From contig MNVC01000037.1 in NCBI GenBank assembly GCA_001871435.1, positions 1 to 9,789 of the forward strand: DNA of 9,789 nucleotides, in the 5' to 3' direction. This document shows, one piece after another, positions 1-5,418 of the stretch. Both the position numbers and the translations under genes were made by a program. Every line of letters begins with the position of its first letter. The stretch's first letter is position 1. The stretch is from Candidatus Magasanikbacteria bacterium CG1_02_32_51 (GTDB taxonomy: Bacteria > Patescibacteriota > Patescibacteriia > Magasanikbacterales > UBA922). The notes beneath the pieces were generated by a model. The model was not told where the DNA came from and did not search any database. It was given only the letters and a program-made list of their open reading frames with translations.

Positions 1-267
1 TTTTTTTAAATCAGTAACTCCTACATTGGTATCACTATATTTCTGAAATTTCTTTGTTTCGTATGCTTGATTTGCAATATGAATCAAAGCCTTGGAGGGA
101 ATACATCCAGTATTTAGACAGTCTCCTCCAATATTGGAATCTGTTTTGTCTATTAACAATACTTTTAATCCAATACGATTCATAAAATTAGCCACATTCA
201 GTCCTCCGGAACCTGCTCCTATACATATAATGTCGTATCTATTTGAAATATTATTTTTTGATTTCAT
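1..267 (-). CDS. FAD-dependent pyridine nucleotide-disulfide oxidoreductase (MerA/Lpd-like), N-terminal part, cut by window edge
   Basis: An open frame runs on the minus strand from an ATG at 265-267 to position 1 without a stop, giving the first 89 residues. It begins with a short polar leader, then a beta strand and dinucleotide-binding loop (DIICIGAGSGG, residues 12-22) for the FAD ADP moiety, and an acidic end of the second strand (LLIDK). The redox-active disulfide motif GGDCLNTGCIPSKAL follows at about residues 47-61. The C-x4-C pair in GxCLNxGCIPSKxL is diagnostic of class I flavoprotein disulfide reductases: dihydrolipoamide dehydrogenase, mercuric reductase, glutathione reductase and soluble transhydrogenase. 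The missing C-terminus (NAD domain, dimer interface) is needed to tell these apart. A two-residue Cys tail would indicate MerA. It is divergent from the recombinase gene to its right. The family call is secure, the substrate is not. Confidence 0.93.
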   Translation of the reverse strand, partial: MKSKNNISNRYDIICIGAGSGGLNVANFMNRIGLKVLLIDKTDSNIGGDCLNTGCIPSKALIHIANQAYETKKFQKYSDTNVGVTDLKK

Positions 268-297
268 AGTGTTTTAAAATAAGAGATGTGTATGTAT

Positions 298-303
298 ATT
301 ATA
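298..303 (-). promoter_or_regulatory. Candidate -10 box for the disulfide oxidoreductase gene
   Basis: On the minus strand a perfect TATAAT lies about 30 nt upstream of the ATG at 267. No convincing -35 hexamer is seen at 16-18 bp spacing; the upstream DNA is simply AT-rich. It is a candidate only. Confidence 0.4.
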
Positions 304-327
304 AAGATTTCTTTTATAATTTAAATT

Positions 328-353
328 GTTTTCGAAGCGATAGCGAAGAAAAC
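328..353. repeat. Small inverted repeat in divergent intergenic region
   Basis: GTTTTC at 328-333 pairs with GAAAAC at 348-353, and the interior reads GAAGCGATAGCGAA, with an inner GC/GC pairing around GATA. It lies in the 5' region of the leftward gene and lacks a T-run on either side, so it is not a typical terminator. It could be a small repeat of the kind common in this genome. The rest of 354-449 shows nothing beyond AT-rich sequence. Confidence 0.35.
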
Positions 354-449
354 ACATTATTATTCCCCTCATTAATATAGAAAAAATCAAATTTATTCTC
401 TTTTGAAAGCCTATCATTCCTTATTCTCCGTTAGAAAAATATTTTTTGA

Positions 450-477
450 ATTGCGTATAACACCCGTTATACGAACT
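450..477. other. dif-like site: 11-bp inverted arms around a 6-bp centre
   Basis: The left arm ATTGCGTATAA, centre CACCCG and right arm TTATACGAACT make a 28-bp site. Read outward from the centre, the arms are TTATACGCAAT and TTATACGAACT, identical at 9 of 11 positions, with the innermost eight bases forming a perfect inverted repeat. The 11-6-11 geometry and inner TTAT are those of chromosomal dif sites bound by XerC/XerD-type recombinases. The site lies 62 bp before the start of a Xer-like gene, as single-recombinase systems (XerS/difSL, XerH) often place theirs. An alternative is an operator for a repressor, since the promoter -10 is at 503-508. Confidence 0.5.
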
Positions 478-499
478 ACTTAAAATAATTGCTAAAATA

Positions 500-508
500 T
501 GCTATAAT
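500..508 (+). promoter_or_regulatory. Extended -10 promoter of the Xer-like gene
   Basis: TGCTATAAT is a perfect extended -10 (TG-N-TATAAT), 31 nt before the start codon at 540. The -35 region is weak, which is usual for extended -10 promoters. The dif-like palindrome ends 22 bp upstream. Confidence 0.65.
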
Positions 509-539
509 TTTTGTATAAATTTGAATCCATAACCTATGT

Positions 540-1382
540 ATGAAAACAAATTATAAATATCCAAGTTGGGATCCTATAGTAAAATTCAAACAAGAAATGA
601 AACTTCGCAATTTTAGTAGTAAGACGATAAAAAGTTATTTGTATTATACACAAGAATGCCTTAGGTTTGCAAGGGTTGGAGCTAGTGAGGTGAACACGAA
701 AATTGTTCGTGATTATTTGGAATTTTTGGCAGATAGTGGTAAATCAGCTTCCACGCTCAATGTAGCTTATAGTGCTCTTGATCTGTATTTTGGTAAGATA
801 TTGCATAGAAATTTTTTTGTTAATATTCCTAGAGCTAAGAAAACTAAAAAATTACCAGTAGTTCTGTCTAAGCAAGAAATAAACAAGATGCTTGAAGTGA
901 CCCAAAATAAAAAACATCATTTTATTATTAGCCTTTTTTATGGTACAGGCTTGCGTCTGGAAGAATTACAAAATATTAAGATGAGGGACATAGACTTGGA
1001 TAGGGGAATGCTTAGGGTATTTCAAGGTAAGGGTAAGAAAGATAGAATGGCAATAATCCCAAAAAAACTTATAGAAATTTTGGTAATTCAAATAAAATTA
1101 AAAATACCTAGTGATTATCTGTTTACCAGTAATCGCGTAAAGAAAATGGATACAAGGTCTATCCAAAAAATAGTAACCAATTCTGCTCTCAAAGCTGGAA
1201 TTGCCAAAAGTGTCTCACCACATACTCTCCGTCATAGTTTTGCTACCCACTTGCTGGAAAATGGTACAGATATTCGCTATATTCAAGAATTGTTGGGACA
1301 TGCTAAATTGGAAACTACCCAAATATATACTCATGTGGCCAGTAAAAATTTGGCTATGATTGTGAGTCCTTTGGATTTGTAA
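540..1382 (+). CDS. Xer-like tyrosine site-specific recombinase
   Basis: A 280-residue protein with the two-domain plan and length of XerC/XerD/XerH proteins. Residues about 12-95 are the helical SAM-like core-binding domain (FKQEMKLRNFSSKTIKSY). Residues about 105-275 are the catalytic domain. All catalytic residues are visible: Arg139 (GTGLRLEEL), the beta-hairpin Lys164 (GKGKKDR), His228 and Arg231 (HTLRHSFATHLL), His254 (LLGHAKLETTQ) and the nucleophile Tyr263 (IYTHV). The enzyme cuts and rejoins DNA through a 3'-phosphotyrosine link, and Xer proteins resolve chromosome dimers at dif. A dif-like site sits just upstream and no phage genes are nearby, which favours a housekeeping Xer role over a prophage integrase. 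An integrase of a decayed element cannot be excluded. No Shine-Dalgarno is visible; the ATG at 540 gives a full-length domain. Confidence 0.93.
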   Translation: MKTNYKYPSWDPIVKFKQEMKLRNFSSKTIKSYLYYTQECLRFARVGASEVNTKIVRDYLEFLADSGKSASTLNVAYSALDLYFGKILHRNFFVNIPRAKKTKKLPVVLSKQEINKMLEVTQNKKHHFIISLFYGTGLRLEELQNIKMRDIDLDRGMLRVFQGKGKKDRMAIIPKKLIEILVIQIKLKIPSDYLFTSNRVKKMDTRSIQKIVTNSALKAGIAKSVSPHTLRHSFATHLLENGTDIRYIQELLGHAKLETTQIYTHVASKNLAMIVSPLDL

Positions 1383-1391
1383 TTTTTGGCG

Positions 1392-1420
1392 TTTACTTTT
1401 ATCCCCATTTGTTTTAAAAT
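1392..1420 (+). promoter_or_regulatory. Candidate promoter of the membrane-protein gene
   Basis: TTTACT at 1392-1397 and TAAAAT at 1415-1420 are separated by 17 bp, placing transcription start about 30 nt before the ATG at 1460. Both boxes are imperfect. Confidence 0.4.
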
Positions 1421-1459
1421 AAGAAAGTAGTTAAAATAAAAAGGTTATCTTTAATTAAA

Positions 1460-1894
1460 ATGTCTTATATCAAAAAATTTTTAAAAAAGCATTTTCACAA
1501 AATTATTTTTGTTATTTTTTTTGGTCTTAGCTATTTTATTATTCCAAAGAAGATATTTAGTGGTTGGTATATCTTGTTGGGTGTGACTTTCATGATCAGT
1601 TTTTCTCTTGTAGTAACTTGTCTGATTTTGCAAATTAAAGAAAAATATAAAATCCAAAAAAGTATGGGCAAACATTTTGTTGGTATTATTTTTGGACTGA
1701 TTGGTCTGTCCGCTTTGCAACTTTGTACGGTGGGAGCAAGTTTTTGTGCTGTATCATTTGGCACTACTATTGTGGCAACATTTTTGCCCACTATTGCAAT
1801 TCATTTTGTATCTAAATATGCCGAGGTCATTATTATAATTTCTATTGTTGTTCAGTTTTGTACACTTTATAGGATAAAATGTTTTAGACAGTAG
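1460..1894 (+). CDS. Four-helix membrane protein of unknown function
   Basis: A 144-residue protein with a basic N-terminus (MSYIKKFLKKHFHK) and four hydrophobic stretches at about residues 14-29, 37-57, 71-113 (long enough for a helical hairpin) and 121-138. The segment after the second helix is charged (KEKYKIQKSMGKH), as expected for a cytoplasmic loop. The third stretch carries a Cys pair (QLCTVGASFC), and there are further Cys residues in helices two and four and near the C-terminus (KCFRQ). I do not recognise the family. The Cys-containing helix and a disulfide-reductase gene nearby invite comparison with Mer-type metal transporters, but no signature is conserved enough to claim it. It is followed directly by an intrinsic terminator whose stem begins in the stop codon. 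Confidence 0.75.
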   Translation: MSYIKKFLKKHFHKIIFVIFFGLSYFIIPKKIFSGWYILLGVTFMISFSLVVTCLILQIKEKYKIQKSMGKHFVGIIFGLIGLSALQLCTVGASFCAVSFGTTIVATFLPTIAIHFVSKYAEVIIIISIVVQFCTLYRIKCFRQ

Positions 1895-1931
1895 AGTCAG
1901 CTGTCAGCAGATACAGCAGACTCAGTTTTTT
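1894..1931 (+). terminator. Intrinsic terminator after the membrane-protein gene
   Basis: GAGTC (1894-1898) pairs with GACTC (1919-1923) and, after an A/A mismatch, GCTGT (1900-1904) pairs with ACAGC (1913-1917). Six T residues follow at 1926-1931. The first stem base is the last base of the TAG stop codon. Confidence 0.8.
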
Positions 1932-1977
1932 ATCTCTATTTTATCTCAACATATCTCTATTTATTGAAGTTTTATTT

Positions 1978-2014
1978 AAGAAAGATCCCTCGCTGTATCC
2001 TCAGCTCAGGATGA
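1978..2014 (+). repeat. REP-like palindromic element, copy 1
   Basis: It begins AAGAAAGATCC and ends TCAGGATGATG, with an inner stem ATCCT (1997-2001) to AGGAT (2008-2012). The flanks match those of the other copies at 6128, 6331 and 6724. The stem ends 11 nt before the start codon of the flavoprotein gene, so it is probably transcribed as a 5' UTR hairpin. Confidence 0.6.
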
Positions 2015-2023
2015 TGAAAAAAT

Positions 2024-3256
2024 ATGAAAATAGCAATAGCAGGTGGTGGTGCGGCTGGTATGATGTGTGCAGCGACAATTGTTGAGGAACATCCAGAAGT
2101 GGAAGTTTTTTTGGTTGAGAAAAATCCGTCTTTAGGTAAAAAGGTGATAATTTCTGGTGGAGGTAGATGCAATGTGACGACTGGGATAGATGATTTGAAA
2201 TTGGTTTTGACAAAATATCCCCGTGGAAGTAAGTTCTTACAATCGGCTATGCATACATTTTCACCGACTCAAGTCTATACTTGGTTTGAAAATCATGGTG
2301 TAACCCTCAAGTGCGAAGAAGATAATCGAGTTTTCCCAGTTTCCAATGATGGGCATGATATTGTGGGAGTTTTTGAAGATATTTTCAAAGATTCCAAAAT
2401 AAATTTACTGTTCAAACACAATATGAAAAATATTGTGAAAGAAAAAAATAAATTTGTAATATCATTTGCTGAACAAAAAGATTTAGTGGTGGATAGAGTT
2501 ATTATGGCTCTTGGTGGACAAGCTTATCGTCAGACTGGTTCAACAGGTGATGGTTATGATATTTTGGAACAGCTGGGACATCATATTACGGATCTTGCTC
2601 CAAGTCTCAATTCTTTTCTTACACAAGAAAAGTGGCCAAAAGAATTGTCAGGTTTGTCTTTTGAAAAAGCTGTAATAAAAGTAAAAGGTCAAAAGAAATA
2701 TCAGTTTACTGGTCCATTTCTTTTCACTCATACTGGTGTGAGTGGTCCGGCCGTTTTTGCTTTGTCGTCGCTTATTGCTTTTGAAAAATATGATAGACAA
2801 AGTCCTCTCCAAATATTGGTAGACGTCTTACCTGATTTGTCTTTGGAAAATGTTCTAGTCACTTTGCAAAAACTAAGAGAAGAAAATCTACAAAAAACTT
2901 TCAAAAATGTTTTGCACCGTCTATTACCAATGTCCTTGTCTGAAATAGTATGTGGAAATTTGGGAATTTCTCTTGATAAGAAAAATGTAGAAATGAGTAA
3001 AAAAGATTTACAAAAAGTCACAGAATATATCAAAAATTTACCATTGAAAATAATTGGTCGTGGAGCAGGGGACGAATTTGTGACGGCTGGTGGGGTAGAT
3101 ACTAGAGAAGTAGATCCAAAAACTATGGAATCAAAAATTTGTTCAGGACTATATTTTGCAGGAGAAATTCTGGATGTTGATGGCTTTACCGGCGGATTCA
3201 ATCTACAAGCCTCATGGGCGACTGGCAAAGTGGCAGGACTGGGAATATTTGGCTAG
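2024..3256 (+). CDS. BaiN/YhiN (HI0933-type) FAD-dependent oxidoreductase
   Basis: A 410-residue flavoprotein of usual family length. The N-terminus has the FAD-binding loop IAGGGAAGMMCA (residues 5-16), an acidic strand end (FLVEKN, Glu32) and the family hallmark GKKVIISGGGRCNVTTG (residues 38-54). A Gly-rich mid segment (ALGGQAYRQTGSTGDGY) follows, then the C-terminal FAD-contacting motifs TAGGVDTREVD and GLYFAGEILDVDGFTGGFNLQASWATG, where G-(Y/F)-N-(L/I)-Q is diagnostic. The family includes E. coli YhiN and clostridial BaiN, a proposed bile acid flavoenzyme; the true substrate in most bacteria is unknown, so no specific reaction is claimed. Expected to be cytoplasmic. The ATG at 2024 starts two residues before the first beta strand; ATGs at 2011 and 2014 are out of frame. 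An AGGA from the upstream palindrome lies 12 nt away, rather far for a ribosome site. Confidence 0.93.
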   Translation: MKIAIAGGGAAGMMCAATIVEEHPEVEVFLVEKNPSLGKKVIISGGGRCNVTTGIDDLKLVLTKYPRGSKFLQSAMHTFSPTQVYTWFENHGVTLKCEEDNRVFPVSNDGHDIVGVFEDIFKDSKINLLFKHNMKNIVKEKNKFVISFAEQKDLVVDRVIMALGGQAYRQTGSTGDGYDILEQLGHHITDLAPSLNSFLTQEKWPKELSGLSFEKAVIKVKGQKKYQFTGPFLFTHTGVSGPAVFALSSLIAFEKYDRQSPLQILVDVLPDLSLENVLVTLQKLREENLQKTFKNVLHRLLPMSLSEIVCGNLGISLDKKNVEMSKKDLQKVTEYIKNLPLKIIGRGAGDEFVTAGGVDTREVDPKTMESKICSGLYFAGEILDVDGFTGGFNLQASWATGKVAGLGIFG

Positions 3257-3279
3257 TTGTGATAAGATATAACAATAAT

Positions 3280-3418
3280 TTTGTAATTTTAAATTTTGAA
3301 TTTTAAAACAATTTTGAAATTTATTAATTTTTAAAATCTTTGTCAAAAAAGTTATTTTAAATTAAATCATTTATAAATTGTTTCAAAATTTAAAATTACA
3401 AAATTTAAAATTTTATTA
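3280..3418. repeat. AT-rich intergenic repeat with inverted arms, complete copy
   Basis: The 167 bases between two genes are almost wholly A/T and built from AAATTT/AATTTT-type words. The left arm (about 3280-3318) and right arm (about 3371-3415) are imperfect inverted repeats: both contain AAATTGTTT, AAAATT and TAAAATTACAAAATT when read on one strand. A 24-bp stretch of the left arm (3292-3315) is identical to 9471-9494, and the central TTTAAATTAAAT also recurs there, so this is a dispersed element rather than chance AT-richness. A weak TTGTCA (3340-3345) to TTAAAT (3362-3367) pair inside it could serve as a promoter for the FKBP gene. Confidence 0.65.
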
Positions 3419-3423
3419 ATAAT

Positions 3424-3744
3424 ATGGATTTACAAATAGAAATTTTACAAGAGGGAAAAGGACGAGAAGCCCAGACAGGGGACAATATTTCAGTTCACTA
3501 TGTTGGTACTTTTGAAGATGGAAATAAATTTGATTCTAGTGTTGACAGAGGTCAGCCTTTTGAATTTTTGCTTGGTATGGGTATGGTGATAAAAGGTTGG
3601 GATATTGGTGTGACTGGTATGAAAGTTGGAGAAAAAAGAAAGTTAGTAATCCCTTACAATCTAGCTTATGGTGAAAATGGTCACGGGTCTATTCCTCCAA
3701 AAGCAACTTTGGTTTTTGAAGTAGAACTTTTGGGGATTGAATAA
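3424..3744 (+). CDS. FKBP-type peptidyl-prolyl cis-trans isomerase
   Basis: A 106-residue single-domain FKBP without signal peptide or extra domains, so probably a cytoplasmic folding helper that isomerises Xaa-Pro bonds. Numbering follows human FKBP12 almost exactly, and the active-site residues are present: Tyr26 (VHYVG), Phe36 and Asp37 (KFDSS), Arg42, Phe46, Val55 and Ile56, Trp59 (VIKGWD), Tyr82 (LAYGE), His87, Ile90 and the terminal Phe98 (FEVELLGI). The GMKVGEKRKLVIP segment is also typical. No Shine-Dalgarno is visible; the ATG at 3424 follows directly after the AT-rich repeat. The promoter of the next gene overlaps the 3' end of this one. Confidence 0.96.
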   Translation: MDLQIEILQEGKGREAQTGDNISVHYVGTFEDGNKFDSSVDRGQPFEFLLGMGMVIKGWDIGVTGMKVGEKRKLVIPYNLAYGENGHGSIPPKATLVFEVELLGIE

Positions 3745-3764
3745 TTGTATTTTTTTGTTATAAT
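3737..3764 (+). promoter_or_regulatory. Promoter of the lipoprotein gene
   Basis: TTGAAT (3737-3742), a 16-bp spacer and TATAAT (3759-3764) preceded by TG at 3756-3757. It is both a -35/-10 and an extended -10 promoter. The -35 overlaps the FKBP stop codon region, and the -10 is about 34 nt before the ATG at 3798, so the lipoprotein gene has its own transcript. Confidence 0.75.
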
Positions 3765-3797
3765 TAAGATTATATAAATTAAATAATATATATAGAT

Positions 3798-4367
3798 ATG
3801 AAATATTTACGTCTTGGCTTTTTAGCTTTAGCTTTTTTTTTGGTAGCTTTACTTTCTGGTTGTACGCGTGTAAGTACAGACAAAGGTAGTACAGATAACA
3901 CCAAATCTGTCACTATTAGTGACAAGAAACAAGAGTATTCTATAAATGCCGAGATTCCTAAAGATTGGAAAGAAAACAAAAAAATTGATGCTCAGGCTAT
4001 TACTGCTTTCTCTTCACCTACGTCCAAAGATGATCCTTCTCAAGTAAATATTATTTTCAAGCGATTTGATTTTGCTTCAGGTGAAGCAGATATGACTATA
4101 GATCAATATGTAGATAATGTTACATTAGGAAAGGAAAAAGCACCTGGTTATAGAATGTTGTTTAGAACTCCAAGTATTATAGCTGAGTTTTCTGCTATTA
4201 CTCTTGCTCACCAAGAAACTGTAGACTCTGCCACCTTGCAGTTTCGACAGACATTTATAAAAACAGCTAAAGCTTGGTTTGAGGTAACTATGACTGGAAA
4301 TTCAGATGGTATTACAAAATACAAACAAGTTTATAATGATTTTATCAAGAGTGTTGTGGTAAAATAG
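3798..4367 (+). CDS. Secreted lipoprotein, possible PsbP/DcrB-like fold
   Basis: A 189-residue protein with a type II signal peptide: a basic start (MKYLR), a hydrophobic core to residue 18 and lipobox LSGC with the acylated Cys at residue 22. A Ser/Thr/Asp-rich linker (about 23-42) leads to a globular domain. The domain opens with EYSINAEIPKDWKE and has alternating strands (VNIIFKRFDF), TIDQYVDN, and a late ATLQFRQTF...AWFEVTMTG...DFIKSVVV pattern. This layout recalls small PsbP-like/DcrB/Mog1-fold lipoproteins, where a Pro-x-x-Trp follows the first strand. That is fold-level inference from pattern only. It would be anchored on the outer face of the cytoplasmic membrane. It has its own promoter and a very strong terminator, so it is monocistronic. 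Function unknown. Confidence 0.85.
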   Translation: MKYLRLGFLALAFFLVALLSGCTRVSTDKGSTDNTKSVTISDKKQEYSINAEIPKDWKENKKIDAQAITAFSSPTSKDDPSQVNIIFKRFDFASGEADMTIDQYVDNVTLGKEKAPGYRMLFRTPSIIAEFSAITLAHQETVDSATLQFRQTFIKTAKAWFEVTMTGNSDGITKYKQVYNDFIKSVVVK

Positions 4368-4394
4368 TTTTTTAAAAATAATTTTAAAATATAG

Positions 4395-4430
4395 AGGCCT
4401 CCGACGTTGAAAACGTGGAGGCCTTTGTCT
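4395..4430 (+). terminator. Strong GC-rich terminator between convergent genes
   Basis: AGGCCTCC (4395-4402) pairs with GGAGGCCT (4417-4424), extended inward by ACGTT/AACGT around a GAA loop, with an unpaired G at 4403. TTTGTCTTCT follows. It ends the lipoprotein transcript. On the minus strand the hairpin is followed by CTATATTTT, so it may also serve the convergent gene at 4450-4914. Confidence 0.85.
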
Positions 4431-4449
4431 TCTCACCGACGGACCGCGC

Positions 4450-4914
4450 TCAGCCGTAGAAGCCGAGGCGCTGGTACCAGTGTGGTGGGAAGGATATGAT
4501 GGGTTTTAGTCCCTGATCCTCGTTACTTGAGGTCACAGTGACCAGGTTGTGTGTAAGATTAGTGTTCATAAGGAATTGGAACTTACACGACTTTTTACCG
4601 AGGTATGTTGAGATGACTATCACGTTTTTTTCGTCTGCTTGGGCGAAGCCATAGTAGTCGAAACCACTGTGGTGGAGAAACGCGATTTTCAGGTTGAAGC
4701 CTATCAACACTGAGAATGGGCGCTGTCCTCGCAGGACGATGTTGTACATTCCAGGTTTTCTTGCTTTGTCGCCTGGGTGATACCACTCCACCATCTGGTT
4801 GGAGGTTTTGATGAACATCCTCATGAAGTTGAACTTCTTGAGGAATTCCAGACCCAGGAAGTTGGCGATCAGAGCAAAAAGGGTAGCCAAGATGATGGAA
4901 AAAAGAACGAACAT
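4450..4914 (-). CDS. Membrane-anchored protein of unknown function, GC-rich gene
   Basis: The start chosen is the ATG at 4914 because AGGAG lies exactly 7 nt upstream, giving 154 residues; the longer frame to 4989 would start upstream of the likely promoter. The protein opens with one hydrophobic helix (MFVLFSIILATLFALIANFLG), followed by basic/aromatic sequence (KKFNFMRMF) and a soluble domain rich in aromatic and beta-strand residues, including MVEWYHPGDKARKPGMYNIV, FSVLIGFNLKIAF, KNVIVISTYLG and a Trp/Tyr-rich end (FPPHWYQRLGFYG). I do not recognise the family. By hand count 228 of 480 bases (4441-4920) are G or C, far above the AT-rich neighbours. It also has a proper Shine-Dalgarno and a consensus -35, unlike the genes around it. 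This suggests recent transfer or a distinct expression class. Confidence 0.7.
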   Translation of the reverse strand: MFVLFSIILATLFALIANFLGLEFLKKFNFMRMFIKTSNQMVEWYHPGDKARKPGMYNIVLRGQRPFSVLIGFNLKIAFLHHSGFDYYGFAQADEKNVIVISTYLGKKSCKFQFLMNTNLTHNLVTVTSSNEDQGLKPIISFPPHWYQRLGFYG

Positions 4915-4921
4915 GTTTTGT

Positions 4922-4926
4922 CTCCT
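4922..4926 (-). promoter_or_regulatory. Shine-Dalgarno of the GC-rich gene
   Basis: AGGAG on the minus strand, 7 nt before the ATG at 4914. It decides the start of this gene and is the clearest ribosome binding site in the window. Confidence 0.8.
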
Positions 4927-4960
4927 GTTTGTCGATTGCGAAAGTGCCTTCGAACGGATA

Positions 4961-4989
4961 ATAATGTCACAAAAACGATCTTTTGTCAA
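4961..4989 (-). promoter_or_regulatory. Promoter of the GC-rich gene
   Basis: On the minus strand a perfect TTGACA (4984-4989), a 17-bp spacer and CATTAT (4961-4966) preceded by TG one base away. This predicts a 5' UTR of about 40 nt. A second TTGACA (5003-5008) sits 19 bp farther upstream inside a palindrome. Confidence 0.75.
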
Positions 4990-5000
4990 TATTTAGTTAT

Positions 5001-5018
5001 TATGTCAAATACGACATA
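5001..5018. promoter_or_regulatory. Palindrome TATGTC-N6-GACATA next to the -35 box
   Basis: TATGTC (5001-5006) and GACATA (5013-5018) are perfect inverted 6-mers separated by 6 bp. The palindrome lies 11 bp upstream of the -35 box, a usual position for an activator or repressor site. A closely matching half (TATGTCGCATTTG) occurs at 5328-5340 in opposite orientation, so it may alternatively be one end of a small inserted element. Confidence 0.45.
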
Positions 5019-5072
5019 GTAAACTTATCAATTACAAAAAAATAAGTTAGTAGTTTCCCCCTCTAGGTGTAC

Positions 5073-5240
5073 TATAAAATTAAAAAGACCCGATCGCTGT
5101 CCCTCCTCGAGAGCTTGTGCTGTACTTGATACAGTAAGGGATATCAGCCAGAGGCTGATCGGCCTCTGGCTGAAAAGGGAGGTGTACCGTGTTTAGTTAA
5201 TTAGCTATGGTTACACCCCCTCAATCCCCCTCGAGGGGGA
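5073..5240. other. GC-rich, highly structured non-coding segment
   Basis: No gene is seen from 4990 to 5418; this segment is the notable part. A TATAAA at 5073-5078 could be a -10 box. Stems visible: CTGTA/TACAG at about 5120-5134; a perfect 12-bp stem TCAGCCAGAGGC (5144-5155) to GCCTCTGGCTGA (5162-5173) with a 6-nt loop; CCCTCC (5101-5106) to GGGAGG (5178-5183 region), which would close the two hairpins into a three-way junction; and GGTGTACC (5181-5188) to GGTTACACC (about 5209-5217) with one bulge. A TCCCCCTCGAGGGGGA palindrome closes the segment. On the minus strand the sequence ends in GGGTCTTTTTAATTTT, a possible 3' end. It matches no RNA class I recognise (not tRNA, tmRNA, SRP or RNase P). 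Confidence 0.45.
5225..5240. repeat. Perfect 16-bp GC-rich palindrome
   Basis: TCCCCCTCGAGGGGGA is fully self-complementary and is preceded by CCCCCTCAA. CCCCCTC...GAGGGGG motifs of this kind occur as short dispersed intergenic repeats in many bacteria. No T-run follows, so a terminator role is unlikely on the plus strand. Confidence 0.55.
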
Positions 5241-5327
5241 AAATACTGAATTATTTTGTTCTTCCAAAGTCGCTCTCAAGGAGGGAAATAAGTAAACCTT
5301 TCTTTTATTGCACAATCAATATACTGT

Positions 5328-5340
5328 TATGTCGCATTTG
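5328..5340 (+). repeat. Inverted copy of the 5006-5018 motif
   Basis: TATGTCGCATTTG matches the reverse complement of 5006-5018 at 12 of 13 positions. The two copies face outward toward the divergent genes at 4914 and 5419 and bound a 335-bp segment that holds the structured GC-rich DNA. They may be twin operator sites or terminal inverted repeats of a small element. Confidence 0.45.
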
Positions 5341-5392
5341 TTTTTAGAATATTATAGCCCTTCTAGTTAATTTAGTATTTTTCTCCAAAGCT

Positions 5393-5401
5393 TGTTATAA
5401 T
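5393..5401 (+). promoter_or_regulatory. Extended -10 promoter before the HAD pseudogene
   Basis: TGTTATAAT, a perfect extended -10, ends 17 nt before the ATG at 5419. No good -35 is present. The same TTGTTATAAT string occurs before the lipoprotein gene. Confidence 0.6.
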
Positions 5402-5418
5402 GAAACATCTTCTAAAAT

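Noticed and set aside
92..277. 61-codon open frame on the plus strand at the left end
   Set aside because: It overlaps the minus-strand disulfide oxidoreductase, whose FAD and Cys motifs are unmistakable.
540..1382. Tyrosine recombinase considered as a prophage or integron integrase
   Set aside because: No phage genes, tRNA attachment site or gene cassettes are in view, and length and motifs fit Xer proteins; the option is not fully excluded.
1460..1894. Four-helix protein considered as a MerT/MerC-type metal transporter
   Set aside because: A Cys-containing helix and a nearby MerA-like gene are suggestive, but the vicinal Cys motif of MerT is absent and the genes are separated and divergent.
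2728..3228. 166-codon open frame antisense to the flavoprotein gene
   Set aside because: It is a shadow of a well-supported conserved gene; its Ser/Lys/Pro-rich translation has no recognisable motif.
4777..5019. Open frames of 65 and 80 codons on the plus strand opposite the GC-rich gene
   Set aside because: They lie antisense to the minus-strand gene that has a promoter, Shine-Dalgarno and terminator, and their translations show no domain or membrane pattern.
5091..5190. GC-rich folded segment considered as tRNA, tmRNA, SRP RNA or RNase P RNA
   Set aside because: No T-arm GGTTCGA, no CCA end, no SRP tetraloop signature and no RNase P core sequences are visible.
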